Positions 30,679-37,805 of a DNA stretch of 37,805 bases are shown here, piece after piece. The notes below the pieces were generated by a model. It was not told where the DNA came from. It made no database searches and saw only the letters and a list, made by a program, of their open reading frames with translations. Every line of letters starts with the position of its first letter. The stretch's first letter is position 1. This DNA comes from SIG575 sp045632485 (lineage in GTDB: Bacteria > Bacillota > Clostridia > Oscillospirales > Acutalibacteraceae). A program made the translations under genes and the position numbers. The stretch covers positions 1 through 37,805 of the forward strand of contig JAZQWT010000060.1 of assembly GCA_045632485.1 (NCBI GenBank). The letters run 5' to 3'.

Positions 30679-31083
30679 ATGAACATTGCACTTATTGCAC
30701 ACGATGCAAAAAAAGAACTTATGACCCAATTCTGCATTGCCTATTGCGGAATTCTCAGTAAACACAATATCTGCGCAACAGGCATCACAGGTAAACTTGT
30801 TGCAGAAGCAACAGGCCTTAATGTTGTATGCTTCCTGAGTGGCTCTCAGGGCGGTGACCAGCAGATTGCAGCAAGAATCGGTTATAATGAAATTGACCTT
30901 CTTCTTATGTTCCGCGATCCTCTTAATAAAAAATCTTCTGAACCTAATGAAGAAAATCTTTTAAGACTCTGCGATGTTCATAATATTCCCGTAGCAACAA
31001 ACATTGCTACAGCTGAGGCGCTTATCCATAGCCTGGAAAGAGGCGACCTTGACTGGCGTGACATTGTTAATCCTAAAAAATAA
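30679..31083 (+). CDS. mgsA: Methylglyoxal synthase
   Basis: MgsA converts dihydroxyacetone phosphate to methylglyoxal and phosphate, a bypass of lower glycolysis used under phosphate limitation or sugar stress. The 134 residues show the family landmarks: ALIAHDAKK at the start, TGITGKLV for phosphate binding, SGSQGGDQQIAA with the catalytic Asp60, LLLMFRDPL and VHNIPVATNIATAE with His101. The length is normal. AAAGGAG precedes the ATG. It is monocistronic, with its own promoter and terminator. Confidence 0.96.
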   Translation: MNIALIAHDAKKELMTQFCIAYCGILSKHNICATGITGKLVAEATGLNVVCFLSGSQGGDQQIAARIGYNEIDLLLMFRDPLNKKSSEPNEENLLRLCDVHNIPVATNIATAEALIHSLERGDLDWRDIVNPKK

Positions 31084-31098
31084 TATAATAAAAATAAA

Positions 31099-31134
31099 GG
31101 CTGACTTACAAAAAGTAAGTCAGCCTCTTTTTTT
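31099..31134 (+). terminator. Intrinsic terminator of mgsA
   Basis: A perfect 11-bp stem GGCTGACTTAC (31099-31109) / GTAAGTCAGCC (31115-31125) is followed by TCTTTTTTT. It may also serve the convergent lysozyme gene. Confidence 0.92.
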
Positions 31135-31146
31135 GCTGTATGTTTA

Positions 31147-32511
31147 TTATTCAAAGTTTACTATTTCTGCCAGAAGATTGCTGTCATAAACGTCACATAC
31201 TCCGTCTGAGTTAAGGTCTGATGCAAGGAATTGCGGAGATGTTTCTTCATACTCCAATTCGAAATTTGTGATTGCAATACTGTGAACAAGGTCAAAAGAG
31301 TCTGCCACACAATCTCCGTTAATATCTCCACCTATAACAACATAGTATGTATTAACCACAGTTTCTCCGAGTACAAGGTTAATTTTTGTGCCTGTACCGA
31401 AACCATATCTGGTCTGCTCAGTTTTAATTTTTGCAAGGCCTGACACCTTGAATAAGTTATCATAAACTTCTTCACCTGGTTCAAGTCCAATAATCATTTT
31501 ATCTTTAATCTTTATTTTGCTGTTATTGCTTTTAAGAGTTGATGTTGTTTTCTTTGCATAATTGAGAGCACACCAACCCTCAAGACTTCCTGACTTGAAC
31601 TTACCCCACGAGTAAGTTCCGTCATTGATTTTTTCAGTAACATGAATTCGTTTGTTGGCATTAAGTGTTCCTACTTTAGAATAAGATGTACCGGCACCTG
31701 CTCGTACATTTACATTATCTTCGGTTATTATCCACTCTTCATCAACCTTCACAGAGTCGCCTCTTGTATAACCGTTATATCCGCCCCTCTTAATAATTGC
31801 AGGATAATCCTTAAACGCCACGTTCATATCAACGTTTCCGTTAATACCGTCAACTGTACCCGTTGCAGAATACTGCCATAAACCATACTTGTCACTATAG
31901 TCTATGGTAGGTCTGCCAGAGCCTGTCCATGATGCAAGCCATATCTGACTTTTTTCAGCCAAAGCAGCTTCATCGAGATAGTTATTGAACCAGAGTGGAT
32001 TAGCATAAAGTCCTGTGTAATATCCTGCTTTTTCCATCTTATCTAAAAAAGCAAGGCACATCTGTGTTCTTAATTCAGTTGTCATCTCTTCAGCAAGCTG
32101 TTTATTATCTTCCATATCATAGTATATGGGATACTCAAATTTCTTGCCTTCAAGCCATGAGATTAAAAGATCTGCATCTTTCTCAGCTTCAGCAACAGTA
32201 ACTGCATATGTATAGAAATAACATCCAAGTTCAATACCCTCAGCTTTTGCTTTGGCATAATTTTCTTCAAAGAATCTGTCTTTAGCGCCTGTATAACCTG
32301 CTCTTAAAATAGCAAACTCTATTCCGTCAGCCTTTACTTTTTTCCAATCAATTTTTTCTTGCCAGACAGAAACATCTATACCATATGCCACAATTGATCT
32401 TGCATGGTCAGAAGTATCCTCCGCTTGTGCAATCATAAGACCGAAAATACCCAACACAGTACATATTGAAAGAATCAAAGAAATTATTTTCCTTGTTTTA
32501 GCATATTTCAT
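31147..32511 (-). CDS. Secreted GH25 lysozyme with SH3 and dockerin domains
   Basis: The 454-residue exported muramidase has a signal peptide (residues 1-30). The GH25 domain (about 40-240) carries YGIDVSVWQ (Asp45), ILRAGYTG and the catalytic YYDMED (Asp132, Glu134), with IWLASWTG and LWQYSATGTV. A bacterial SH3 domain (about 260-320, VNVRAGAGTSYSKVGTL) should bind peptidoglycan. A small beta domain (about 338-392) leads into a dockerin type I module (about 393-454) with two calcium loops, GDINGDCVADSFDL and SDLNSDGVCDVYDS. Dockerins bind cohesins, so the enzyme may be assembled on a surface scaffold; no cohesin is in this window. AAGGAG before the ATG and a near-perfect promoter support the start. 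Confidence 0.93.
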   Translation of the reverse strand: MKYAKTRKIISLILSICTVLGIFGLMIAQAEDTSDHARSIVAYGIDVSVWQEKIDWKKVKADGIEFAILRAGYTGAKDRFFEENYAKAKAEGIELGCYFYTYAVTVAEAEKDADLLISWLEGKKFEYPIYYDMEDNKQLAEEMTTELRTQMCLAFLDKMEKAGYYTGLYANPLWFNNYLDEAALAEKSQIWLASWTGSGRPTIDYSDKYGLWQYSATGTVDGINGNVDMNVAFKDYPAIIKRGGYNGYTRGDSVKVDEEWIITEDNVNVRAGAGTSYSKVGTLNANKRIHVTEKINDGTYSWGKFKSGSLEGWCALNYAKKTTSTLKSNNSKIKIKDKMIIGLEPGEEVYDNLFKVSGLAKIKTEQTRYGFGTGTKINLVLGETVVNTYYVVIGGDINGDCVADSFDLVHSIAITNFELEYEETSPQFLASDLNSDGVCDVYDSNLLAEIVNFE

Positions 32512-32555
32512 AAAATTACTCCTTATAATACCTTTATACAGTATCTGTAATTAAT

Positions 32556-32584
32556 ATTATAAACGTATATTTGTTTATTGTCAA
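32556..32584 (-). promoter_or_regulatory. SigA-type promoter of the dockerin lysozyme
   Basis: On the minus strand, perfect TTGACA (32579-32584) and TATAAT (32556-32561) are separated by 17 bases. Confidence 0.85.
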
Positions 32585-32648
32585 CTTTTGCAACCTTGTA
32601 ATTTTATGGAAAAGTTTATTACATATTTGTAAACATTTAAAAATTCCC

Positions 32649-32676
32649 TTGATTTTTTCCAAAAATAGGCTACAAT
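32649..32676 (+). promoter_or_regulatory. SigA-type promoter of groES-groEL
   Basis: TTGATT (32649-32654) and TACAAT (32671-32676) are separated by 16 bases and lie immediately upstream of the CIRCE operator. Confidence 0.75.
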
Positions 32677-32681
32677 ATAAA

Positions 32682-32708
32682 TTAGCACTCGAAGTTCAAG
32701 AGTGCTAA
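32682..32708 (+). promoter_or_regulatory. CIRCE operator (HrcA binding site)
   Basis: A perfect TTAGCACTC (32682-32690) - 9 bases - GAGTGCTAA (32700-32708) matches the CIRCE consensus. It covers the transcription start of groES-groEL, so HrcA should repress the operon until heat or protein-folding stress. Confidence 0.97.
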
Positions 32709-32751
32709 ACTTAATAATTTTCACATTGTTATTCATAGGAGGTAATTTATT

Positions 32752-33036
32752 ATGACACTTAAACCCCTTGCAGACAAGGTAGTAGTAAAACTTGTCGAAA
32801 TCGAGGAAACAACAAACAGCGGAATCATTCTTGCTTCTGCTTCACAGGAAAAACCTCAGGTTGCTGAAGTTGTAGCTGTAGGTCCCGGTGGAATTGTTGA
32901 CGGTAACGAAGTTGTTATGACAGTTAAAGTAGGCGACAAAGTTATCACAAGCAAATACGCAGGCACAGAGGTTAAACTTGACAAACAGGAATACACAATC
33001 GTTCGTCAGGCAGACATTCTTGCAATAGTAGAATAA
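32752..33036 (+). CDS. groES: Co-chaperonin GroES
   Basis: The 94-residue co-chaperonin caps the GroEL chamber. The sequence has the classic start LKPLADKVVVK, the mobile loop EIEETTNSGIILASASQEKPQ, VVAVGPGG and a final YTIVRQADILAIV. The length is standard. AGGAGG lies eight bases before the ATG, and groEL follows 15 bases after the stop. It is controlled by the CIRCE operator upstream. Confidence 0.98.
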   Translation: MTLKPLADKVVVKLVEIEETTNSGIILASASQEKPQVAEVVAVGPGGIVDGNEVVMTVKVGDKVITSKYAGTEVKLDKQEYTIVRQADILAIVE

Positions 33037-33051
33037 TAGGAGGCAAATACA

Positions 33052-34692
33052 ATGGCAAAACAGATTATTTACGGTGAAGAAGCCAGAAAAGCTTTACAGA
33101 ATGGTATTGACAAACTCAGCAATACAGTTAAAATCACACTCGGCCCTAAAGGCAGAAACGTAGTTCTTGATAAAAAATACGGTGCTCCCCTCATCACAAA
33201 CGACGGCGTTACAATTGCAAAAGAAGTTGAACTTGAGGATGCATTTGAGAATATGGGTGCACAGCTCGTTAAAGAAGTTGCAACAAAAACAGACGACGTT
33301 GCAGGTGACGGCACAACAACTGCTACACTTCTTGCACAGGCTCTTGTACGTGAAGGTATGAAAAACGTTGCAGCAGGTGCAAACCCTATGGTTGTAAGAA
33401 AAGGTATGAAAAAAGCTGTTGAAACTGCCATCGAAGCAATCAAAGCAAACTCCAAACCTGTTACAAGCACAAACGATATTGCAAGAATCGCAACAATTTC
33501 TTCTGCTGATGAAGAAATGGGCACAATCATTGCAGAAGCAATGGAAAAAGTTACTGCAGACGGTGTTATCACTGTTGAAGAATCAAAGGTTGCAGTTACA
33601 GACAGCGACGTTGTTGAAGGTATGCAGTTTGACAGAGGCTACATCTCTCCCTACATGGTAACAGATACAGACAAGATGGAAGCTGTTATCGATGATGCTT
33701 ATGTGCTTATCACAGATAAGAAAATTTCAGCAATTCAGGAAATTCTTCCTCTCCTTGAACAGATTCTCCAGGCCGGTAAAAAGCTTGTTATCGTTGCTGA
33801 AGATGTTGAAGGCGAAGCACTTTCATCAATCCTTGTTAACAAACTCCGCGGTACATTCACTTGCGTTGCAGTAAAAGCACCCGGTTTCGGTGACAGAAGA
33901 AAAGAAATGCTCCAGGATATCGCAATCCTCACAGGCGGTGAAGTTATCACTTCAGATCTCGGTCTTGAACTTAAAGATACACAGATTACTTCTCTCGGCC
34001 GTGCAAGACAGATTAAGATTACAAAAGAAAACACAATCATCGTTGACGGTGCGGGCGACAAAGATGCTATCAAATCAAGAATCGGTCAGATCAAATCACA
34101 GATTGAAACAACAACATCTGATTTCGATAGAGAGAAACTTCAGGAAAGACTTGCAAAACTTGCAGGCGGTGTTGCAGTTATCCGTGTAGGTGCTGCTACA
34201 GAAACTGAAATGAAAGAAAAGAAACTCCGCATCGAAGACGCTCTTGCAGCAACTAAAGCAGCTGTTGAAGAAGGTTGTGTACCCGGCGGCGGTGTTGCTC
34301 TTATCAATGCAATTCCTGCAGTTGAAGCACTTCTTGCAACAATCGACGATGCAGATGAAAAAACAGGTGTGAGCATTGTTCTTAAAGCAATTGAAGAGCC
34401 TGTTCGTCAGATTGCAGCTAACGCAGGTCTTGAAGGTTCAGTTATCGTAAATGAAATCAAATCTTCAGGCAAAACAGCATACGGATACGACTTCTCAACA
34501 GACAGCTATGTTGATATGTTCGAAGCAGGTATCCTTGACCCCACAAAGGTTACACGTTCAGCACTCCAGAATGCATCTTCAGTTGCATCAATGGTTCTCA
34601 CAACAGAATCTCTCGTTGCTGACAAACCCGACCCTGCAGCAGAAGCAGCAGCTAATGCAGCAATGGCAGCACAGGGCGGCGGAATGTATTAA
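33052..34692 (+). CDS. groEL: Chaperonin GroEL
   Basis: The 546-residue chaperonin folds proteins in an ATP-driven double ring. Landmarks are NTVKITLGPKGRNVVLDK, the ATPase loop DVAGDGTTTATLLAQ, the apical-domain block RGYISPYMVTDTDKM, GFGDRRKEMLQDIA and VEEGCVPGGGVAL, ending in the Gly/Met-rich tail AAQGGGMY. AGGAGG precedes the ATG, and the gene shares the CIRCE-regulated transcript with groES. Nothing is unusual in length or motifs. Confidence 0.99.
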   Translation: MAKQIIYGEEARKALQNGIDKLSNTVKITLGPKGRNVVLDKKYGAPLITNDGVTIAKEVELEDAFENMGAQLVKEVATKTDDVAGDGTTTATLLAQALVREGMKNVAAGANPMVVRKGMKKAVETAIEAIKANSKPVTSTNDIARIATISSADEEMGTIIAEAMEKVTADGVITVEESKVAVTDSDVVEGMQFDRGYISPYMVTDTDKMEAVIDDAYVLITDKKISAIQEILPLLEQILQAGKKLVIVAEDVEGEALSSILVNKLRGTFTCVAVKAPGFGDRRKEMLQDIAILTGGEVITSDLGLELKDTQITSLGRARQIKITKENTIIVDGAGDKDAIKSRIGQIKSQIETTTSDFDREKLQERLAKLAGGVAVIRVGAATETEMKEKKLRIEDALAATKAAVEEGCVPGGGVALINAIPAVEALLATIDDADEKTGVSIVLKAIEEPVRQIAANAGLEGSVIVNEIKSSGKTAYGYDFSTDSYVDMFEAGILDPTKVTRSALQNASSVASMVLTTESLVADKPDPAAEAAANAAMAAQGGGMY

Positions 34693-34704
34693 TATAAAAC
34701 AACA

Positions 34705-34739
34705 GGGCATTGTGTTTTTTGCACGATGCCCCTTTTTTT
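34705..34739 (+). terminator. Intrinsic terminator of groES-groEL
   Basis: The stem GGGCATTGTG (34705-34714) pairs with GCACGATGCCC (34721-34731) with one G-T wobble, followed by TTTTTTT. Confidence 0.85.
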
Positions 34740-34803
34740 ATAAAAGTTTAAATGTTTTAAAAAACACGTTTATATGGTATACTGTTATGAGAGGAGTGAT
34801 TCT

Positions 34804-35154
34804 ATGGCTACAATTGAAGAAACCCTTACACGGCTGGAAAAATCGACTTTCAGAGCAAATTTCCGTCTTAAAGATAAAGACAAGGAATATATCCGCGAAA
34901 AAGGCATAGAAGTTATAGAAAAACACGCGCAGGACTTTATAGGAACACGCCTTTCCCCTGCTCACATCCCGAACGACGGTAAACAAACACCAACAAAAGG
35001 ACATCCTGTTTTCATTGCACAACATGCGTGTGCCTGTTGTTGCAGAAAATGTCTGGAAAAATGGTATAAGGTTCCGCGAAACACTCCGCTTACAGAAACC
35101 CAGCAGAAAAAAATTGTAAACCTTCTTATGGCATGGATCAAAAAACAATTGTAA
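34804..35154 (+). CDS. DUF4186-family protein
   Basis: The 116-residue cytoplasmic protein carries the hallmark phrase of DUF4186: FRANFRLKDKDKEYI, HAQDFIGTRLSPAHIPNDGKQTP, GHPVFIAQHACACCCRKCLEKW. The His and four closely spaced Cys suggest a metal site, but no function is established for the family. The ATG at 34804 follows GAGGAGTGA. It stands alone between terminators, with a possible -10 (TATACT) near 34779 but no clear -35 box. Confidence 0.9.
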   Translation: MATIEETLTRLEKSTFRANFRLKDKDKEYIREKGIEVIEKHAQDFIGTRLSPAHIPNDGKQTPTKGHPVFIAQHACACCCRKCLEKWYKVPRNTPLTETQQKKIVNLLMAWIKKQL

Positions 35155-35161
35155 AAAGAAA

Positions 35162-35190
35162 AAAGCCGGTAATGAATAATTACCGGCTTT
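35162..35190. terminator. Bidirectional intrinsic terminator
   Basis: A perfect 12-bp stem AAAGCCGGTAAT (35162-35173) / ATTACCGGCTTT (35179-35190) has a strong T run on the minus strand. It ends the ylxM-ffh-rpsP-khpA transcript and the convergent DUF4186 gene. Confidence 0.88.
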
Positions 35191-35200
35191 ACTCAATCGA

Positions 35201-35431
35201 TTAGTCGATTTCAACTTTTACCTTAACATCCTGGCGGATTGCTGCAGCACGCATCACTGTACGGATTGCCTTTGCAATTCTGCCCTGTTTTCCGATAACT
35301 CTGCCCATGTCATCAGCAGAAACGTTAACGTGAAAAACTGTAAGGCCGTCTTCTTCAACTGATGATGTAACTTTAACTTCATCAGGTTTCTCAACAAGAC
35401 CTTTAACGATTGATACTAACAATTCTTCCAT
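35201..35431 (-). CDS. khpA: KH-domain RNA-binding protein KhpA
   Basis: The 76-residue protein is a single KH domain with the RNA-binding loop GRVIGKQGRIAKAIRTVMRA (GKQG as GxxG) and the usual KhpA length. In Gram-positives it pairs with KhpB and influences cell elongation and RNA biology. The ATG at 35431 has AAAGGA upstream; an in-frame start at 35449 is less likely. It follows rpsP by 72 bases, the conserved gene order, and is the last gene of the transcript. Confidence 0.95.
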   Translation of the reverse strand: MEELLVSIVKGLVEKPDEVKVTSSVEEDGLTVFHVNVSADDMGRVIGKQGRIAKAIRTVMRAAAIRQDVKVKVEID

Positions 35432-35503
35432 TGTCGTACGTCCTTTCATTGTTCCGTCAACATTAAGTATTACCAGAAGTTAACGGATTATCCGTGAGCG
35501 AAC

Positions 35504-35746
35504 TCAGATAATGTTTTCTTTTTTAAGAAGAGATTTAACTGTATCTGTGGGCTGTGCACCGTTTGCAATCCATTTCTTTGCTTTGTCAGCATCGATTTTA
35601 ACTTCTGCGGGTTCTGTCATGGGGTTGAAGTAACCGATTTCCTCGATAAATCTGCCGTCACGGGGATATCTTGAATCCGCAACTACTACACGATAGAAAG
35701 GTGCTCTTTTAGCGCCCATACGACGCAATCTGATTTTTACTGCCAT
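35504..35746 (-). CDS. rpsP: 30S ribosomal protein S16
   Basis: The 80-residue ribosomal protein begins MAVKIRLRRMGAKRAPFYR and carries VVADSRYPRDGRFIEEIGYFNP, the S16 signature. The ATG at 35746 follows GGAGGAA; an extension to 35761 would cover this site. It lies between ffh and khpA, its conserved neighbours in Firmicutes. Confidence 0.98.
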   Translation of the reverse strand: MAVKIRLRRMGAKRAPFYRVVVADSRYPRDGRFIEEIGYFNPMTEPAEVKIDADKAKKWIANGAQPTDTVKSLLKKENII

Positions 35747-35795
35747 TTTTGTTTCCTCCAATAAATTATATATTTTTATTTTTTAATAAACTTGA

Positions 35796-37154
35796 TTAAA
35801 TATTAAATCCGTTCATATTGCCAAGCTGTGACATATTAAAACGTTTACGCTTTTTCTTTGAACCTGATTTACCATTGAGCTGTTTAAACATTTTCTGCAT
35901 CTGTTTAAACTGTGCAAGAAGCTTATTTACATCTTCAACTGTCTGTCCGCTACCTGCAGCAATACGTCTTTTACGTGAGGGATTGATGATATCCGGTTTC
36001 TCTCTTTCCTGAGGAGTCATTGACTCAACAAGTGCACGAAGTCTGTCAAACTTTCTTTCGTCGATGTCGATTTCATCAACCTTTTTGCCGATACCGGGAA
36101 GCATTTTAAGTGTATCTTTAATTGAACCCATTTTTCTTACTGATTCAATCTGTTCAATAAGGTCATTGAGATCAAATTTGTTTTCGCGAAGTTTAGCTTC
36201 AAGTTCTTCAGCTTTCTTTTCGTCGATAGCCTGTTCAGCTTTTTCAATAAGAGAAAGTACGTCACCCATACCAAGAATACGGGATGCCATTCTATCGGGG
36301 TGGAAAACGTCAAGATCTCCGAGCTTTTCGCCTATACCTACGAACTTTATGGGCTTACCTGTAACAGCACGCGCTGAAAGAGCAGCACCGCCACGTGTAT
36401 CACCATCAAGCTTTGTAAGGACAAGACCATCAATTCCGAGAGCCTCATTAAATGATGTTGCAACATTAACTGCATCCTGACCTGTCATAGCATCAACTAC
36501 GAGAAGAATTTCATGAGGATGAACTGCACTTTTTACGCTTTTCAGCTCCTGCATAAGTTCCTCGTCGATATGCAGACGGCCTGCAGTATCAAGGAAAACA
36601 TAGTCATAACCCTGATCTTTAGCAAGTTTAATAGCATTCTCAGCAATTTTAACAGGATTTTCAGTACCCATTTCAAAAACGGGAACGCCTGCCTGTTCAC
36701 CCACAACCTGCAACTGCTTGATAGCAGCAGGTCTGTAAATATCACACGCAACGAGCAAAGGTCTGTGACCCTGATTTTTAAGCATCATTGCGATTTTAGC
36801 ACTATGAGTTGTTTTACCTGAACCCTGAAGACCGCACATCATAACAACCGTCGGCGGATGATTTGCAACAGCAAGACGTGATTTTGTACCGCCCATAAGT
36901 GCTGTTAATTCTTCGTTGACAATTTTGATAACCATCTGCCCGGGCGTAAGGCTTTCCATAACCTGAGCACCAATTGCACGCTCAGTAACAGTTTTAGTGA
37001 AATCTTTTGCAACTTTGTAGCTTACGTCAGCTTCAAGTAATGCAAGACGGACTTCACGCATAGCCTCTTTAACATCGGATTCGGTAAGACTTCCTTTACT
37101 TTTTAACTTTTTAAACGCTTCTTCAAGCTTATCGGCAAGTCCTTCAAAAGCCAT
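35796..37154 (-). CDS. ffh: Signal recognition particle protein Ffh
   Basis: The 452-residue GTPase binds signal peptides and 4.5S RNA and delivers nascent membrane proteins to FtsY. The N domain (about 1-90) is followed by the G domain: P-loop GLQGSGKTTHSAKIA, DTAGRLHIDEEL, TKLDGDTRGGAALS. The Met-rich M domain has SVRKMGSIKDTLKMLPGIG and GSGQTVEDVNKLLAQFKQM, and the C-terminus is basic (GSKKKRKRFNMSQ). AAGGAGA lies before the ATG; ylxM is 12 bases upstream and rpsP 49 bases downstream. Confidence 0.98.
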   Translation of the reverse strand: MAFEGLADKLEEAFKKLKSKGSLTESDVKEAMREVRLALLEADVSYKVAKDFTKTVTERAIGAQVMESLTPGQMVIKIVNEELTALMGGTKSRLAVANHPPTVVMMCGLQGSGKTTHSAKIAMMLKNQGHRPLLVACDIYRPAAIKQLQVVGEQAGVPVFEMGTENPVKIAENAIKLAKDQGYDYVFLDTAGRLHIDEELMQELKSVKSAVHPHEILLVVDAMTGQDAVNVATSFNEALGIDGLVLTKLDGDTRGGAALSARAVTGKPIKFVGIGEKLGDLDVFHPDRMASRILGMGDVLSLIEKAEQAIDEKKAEELEAKLRENKFDLNDLIEQIESVRKMGSIKDTLKMLPGIGKKVDEIDIDERKFDRLRALVESMTPQEREKPDIINPSRKRRIAAGSGQTVEDVNKLLAQFKQMQKMFKQLNGKSGSKKKRKRFNMSQLGNMNGFNI

Positions 37155-37166
37155 GTCGATTCTCCT

Positions 37167-37529
37167 TTATTGAGAAATTTCATTAACTGCTGTTCTGATT
37201 TTGACTGTAAGTTCGCTGATTTCTTTTGAGAGAAGTGTCTGCATATTAATCTTACTGATTTCAATTGCACTTTCATTTATAAGGTTCAGCTTATCCTTAA
37301 TCTCTTCAAAACGTTTTGCAAGACCTAATTTTTCTTCCATTTCAAAAAGAAGGGTCTCTGCACGTTTAATTGAATCACGCACACCCTGACGGGTTATGCC
37401 TTCGTTTTCAGCAATTTCTGAAAGTGACAAATCCTCATCATAGTACAACGAAATAAAATCACGTTGCTTTTCTGTAAGCAAATCGCCGTAATAATCAAGC
37501 AGAACTGCCACCTGAAGGTTCTTTGCCAT
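37167..37529 (-). CDS. ylxM: YlxM-family SRP-associated HTH protein
   Basis: The 120-residue protein has a sigma-70 region-4-like helix-turn-helix (LLTEKQRDFISLYYDEDLSLSEIAENEGITRQGV as separate helices) and a coiled C-terminal tail. It is the usual first gene before ffh in Firmicutes and modulates SRP function in some species. The ATG at 37529 has AGGAGGTG upstream; an in-frame start at 37565 is less likely. A consensus promoter precedes it. Confidence 0.93.
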   Translation of the reverse strand: MAKNLQVAVLLDYYGDLLTEKQRDFISLYYDEDLSLSEIAENEGITRQGVRDSIKRAETLLFEMEEKLGLAKRFEEIKDKLNLINESAIEISKINMQTLLSKEISELTVKIRTAVNEISQ

Positions 37530-37585
37530 TGATCTGACACCTCCTGAACATAGCGTGTAAAGCAATTGAACTTTACAGCCTCATT

Positions 37586-37614
37586 ATTATACAATACCTA
37601 TGCCGCTCTGTCAA
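37586..37614 (-). promoter_or_regulatory. Consensus SigA promoter of ylxM-ffh-rpsP-khpA
   Basis: On the minus strand, perfect TTGACA (37609-37614) and TATAAT (37586-37591) are separated by 17 bases. Confidence 0.9.
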
Positions 37615-37660
37615 GGTTTTTATTCCAGTTTTTTTAAATTTTTTAAACTTTTTTATATAT

Positions 37661-37694
37661 ACAAAAAAGCCCTCTGTATTTCTACAGAGGGCTT
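37661..37694 (-). terminator. Intrinsic terminator of the gene at the right edge
   Basis: The stem AAGCCCTCTGTA (37668-37678 region) pairs with TACAGAGGGCTT (37683-37694), with a six-base T run on the minus strand. It lies about 40 bases past the stop of the partial gene. Confidence 0.85.
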
Positions 37695-37734
37695 AATGTT
37701 ATTCAGTTTACGTTAATTCAAACTATGTTATGAA

Positions 37735-37805
37735 TTATACGAAATACCAAGCACAACCAAGGAGGAAGAACCAGATGAGCCACTGGCAGAATGTGTACTT
37801 AACTT
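37735..37805 (-). CDS. C-terminus of a membrane protein (partial)
   Basis: An open minus-strand frame enters from the right edge and ends at TAA (37735-37737). Its last 22 residues include FCQWLIWFFLLGCAWYF, a hydrophobic, aromatic segment typical of a final membrane helix. The terminator at 37661-37694 supports a real gene. Too little is present to name it; the frame was found by direct translation. Confidence 0.55.
   Translation of the reverse strand, partial: VKYTFCQWLIWFFLLGCAWYFV

Noticed and set aside
33069..34376. Antisense open frames of up to 167 codons in groEL
   Set aside because: They are shadows of the strongly biased groEL codons, lack ribosome sites and show no recognisable domain.

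Overview
The window reads as a chromosomal segment of a low-GC, monoderm, anaerobic member of class Clostridia, most like the gut Oscillospirales/Ruminococcaceae group (inference). Supporting signs are a glycyl radical enzyme with its activase, a type-A RNase P RNA, CIRCE-controlled groES-groEL, an LCP-family wall-polymer ligase, a dockerin-bearing GH25 lysozyme, near-consensus AGGAGG ribosome sites and TTGACA-17-TATAAT promoters, and many secreted proteins with Gram-positive signal peptides. No phage, insertion sequence, integrase, tRNA or CRISPR array was seen.

Layout, left to right. 1-433 is non-coding and repeat-rich. 434-6538 (minus) is a run of activase, glycyl radical enzyme, sedoheptulokinase-like FGGY kinase and a secreted beta-helix protein. 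6719-9534 (plus) carries an ApgM-family enzyme (possibly a homoserine kinase analogue), O-acetylhomoserine sulfhydrylase and a small Cys-rich membrane protein. 9799-12178 (minus) is rfbA-rfbC-rfbD for dTDP-rhamnose, without rfbB. 12326-16293 (minus) is a SurA-N-like lipoprotein, a C_GCAxxG_C_C protein and a large secreted papain-like peptidase. 16430-21000 (plus) holds three tandem secreted metallophosphoesterases followed by azlC-azlD. 21058-24551 (minus) has a Cys-rich protein, a purple-acid-phosphatase-like protein and an LCP protein. 24669-25332 (plus) is rnpB and a Dabb protein. 25381-28490 has a sialidase-like propeller protein divergent from a second propeller protein and a fifth metallophosphoesterase. 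28564-31083 (plus) has a NimA-like flavoprotein, an LCAT-like secreted hydrolase and methylglyoxal synthase. 31147-32511 (minus) is the dockerin lysozyme. 32752-35154 (plus) is groES-groEL and a DUF4186 protein. 35201-37529 (minus) is ylxM-ffh-rpsP-khpA. A membrane-protein C-terminus runs off the right edge.

Much of the window is cell-envelope and extracellular business: rhamnose precursor supply, LCP ligation, lysozyme, peptidase, lipase-like and sialidase-like proteins, and five metallophosphoesterases. The points most worth following are: (1) the glycyl radical enzyme/kinase operon, whose substrate cannot be assigned; (2) a hydrophobic, aromatic-rich C-terminal tail on six unrelated exported proteins; (3) four of five metallophosphoesterases having Gln where the usual motif-I His would be; and (4) a 60-bp intergenic repeat that recurs 9 kb away beside a two-hairpin element also present at the left edge.
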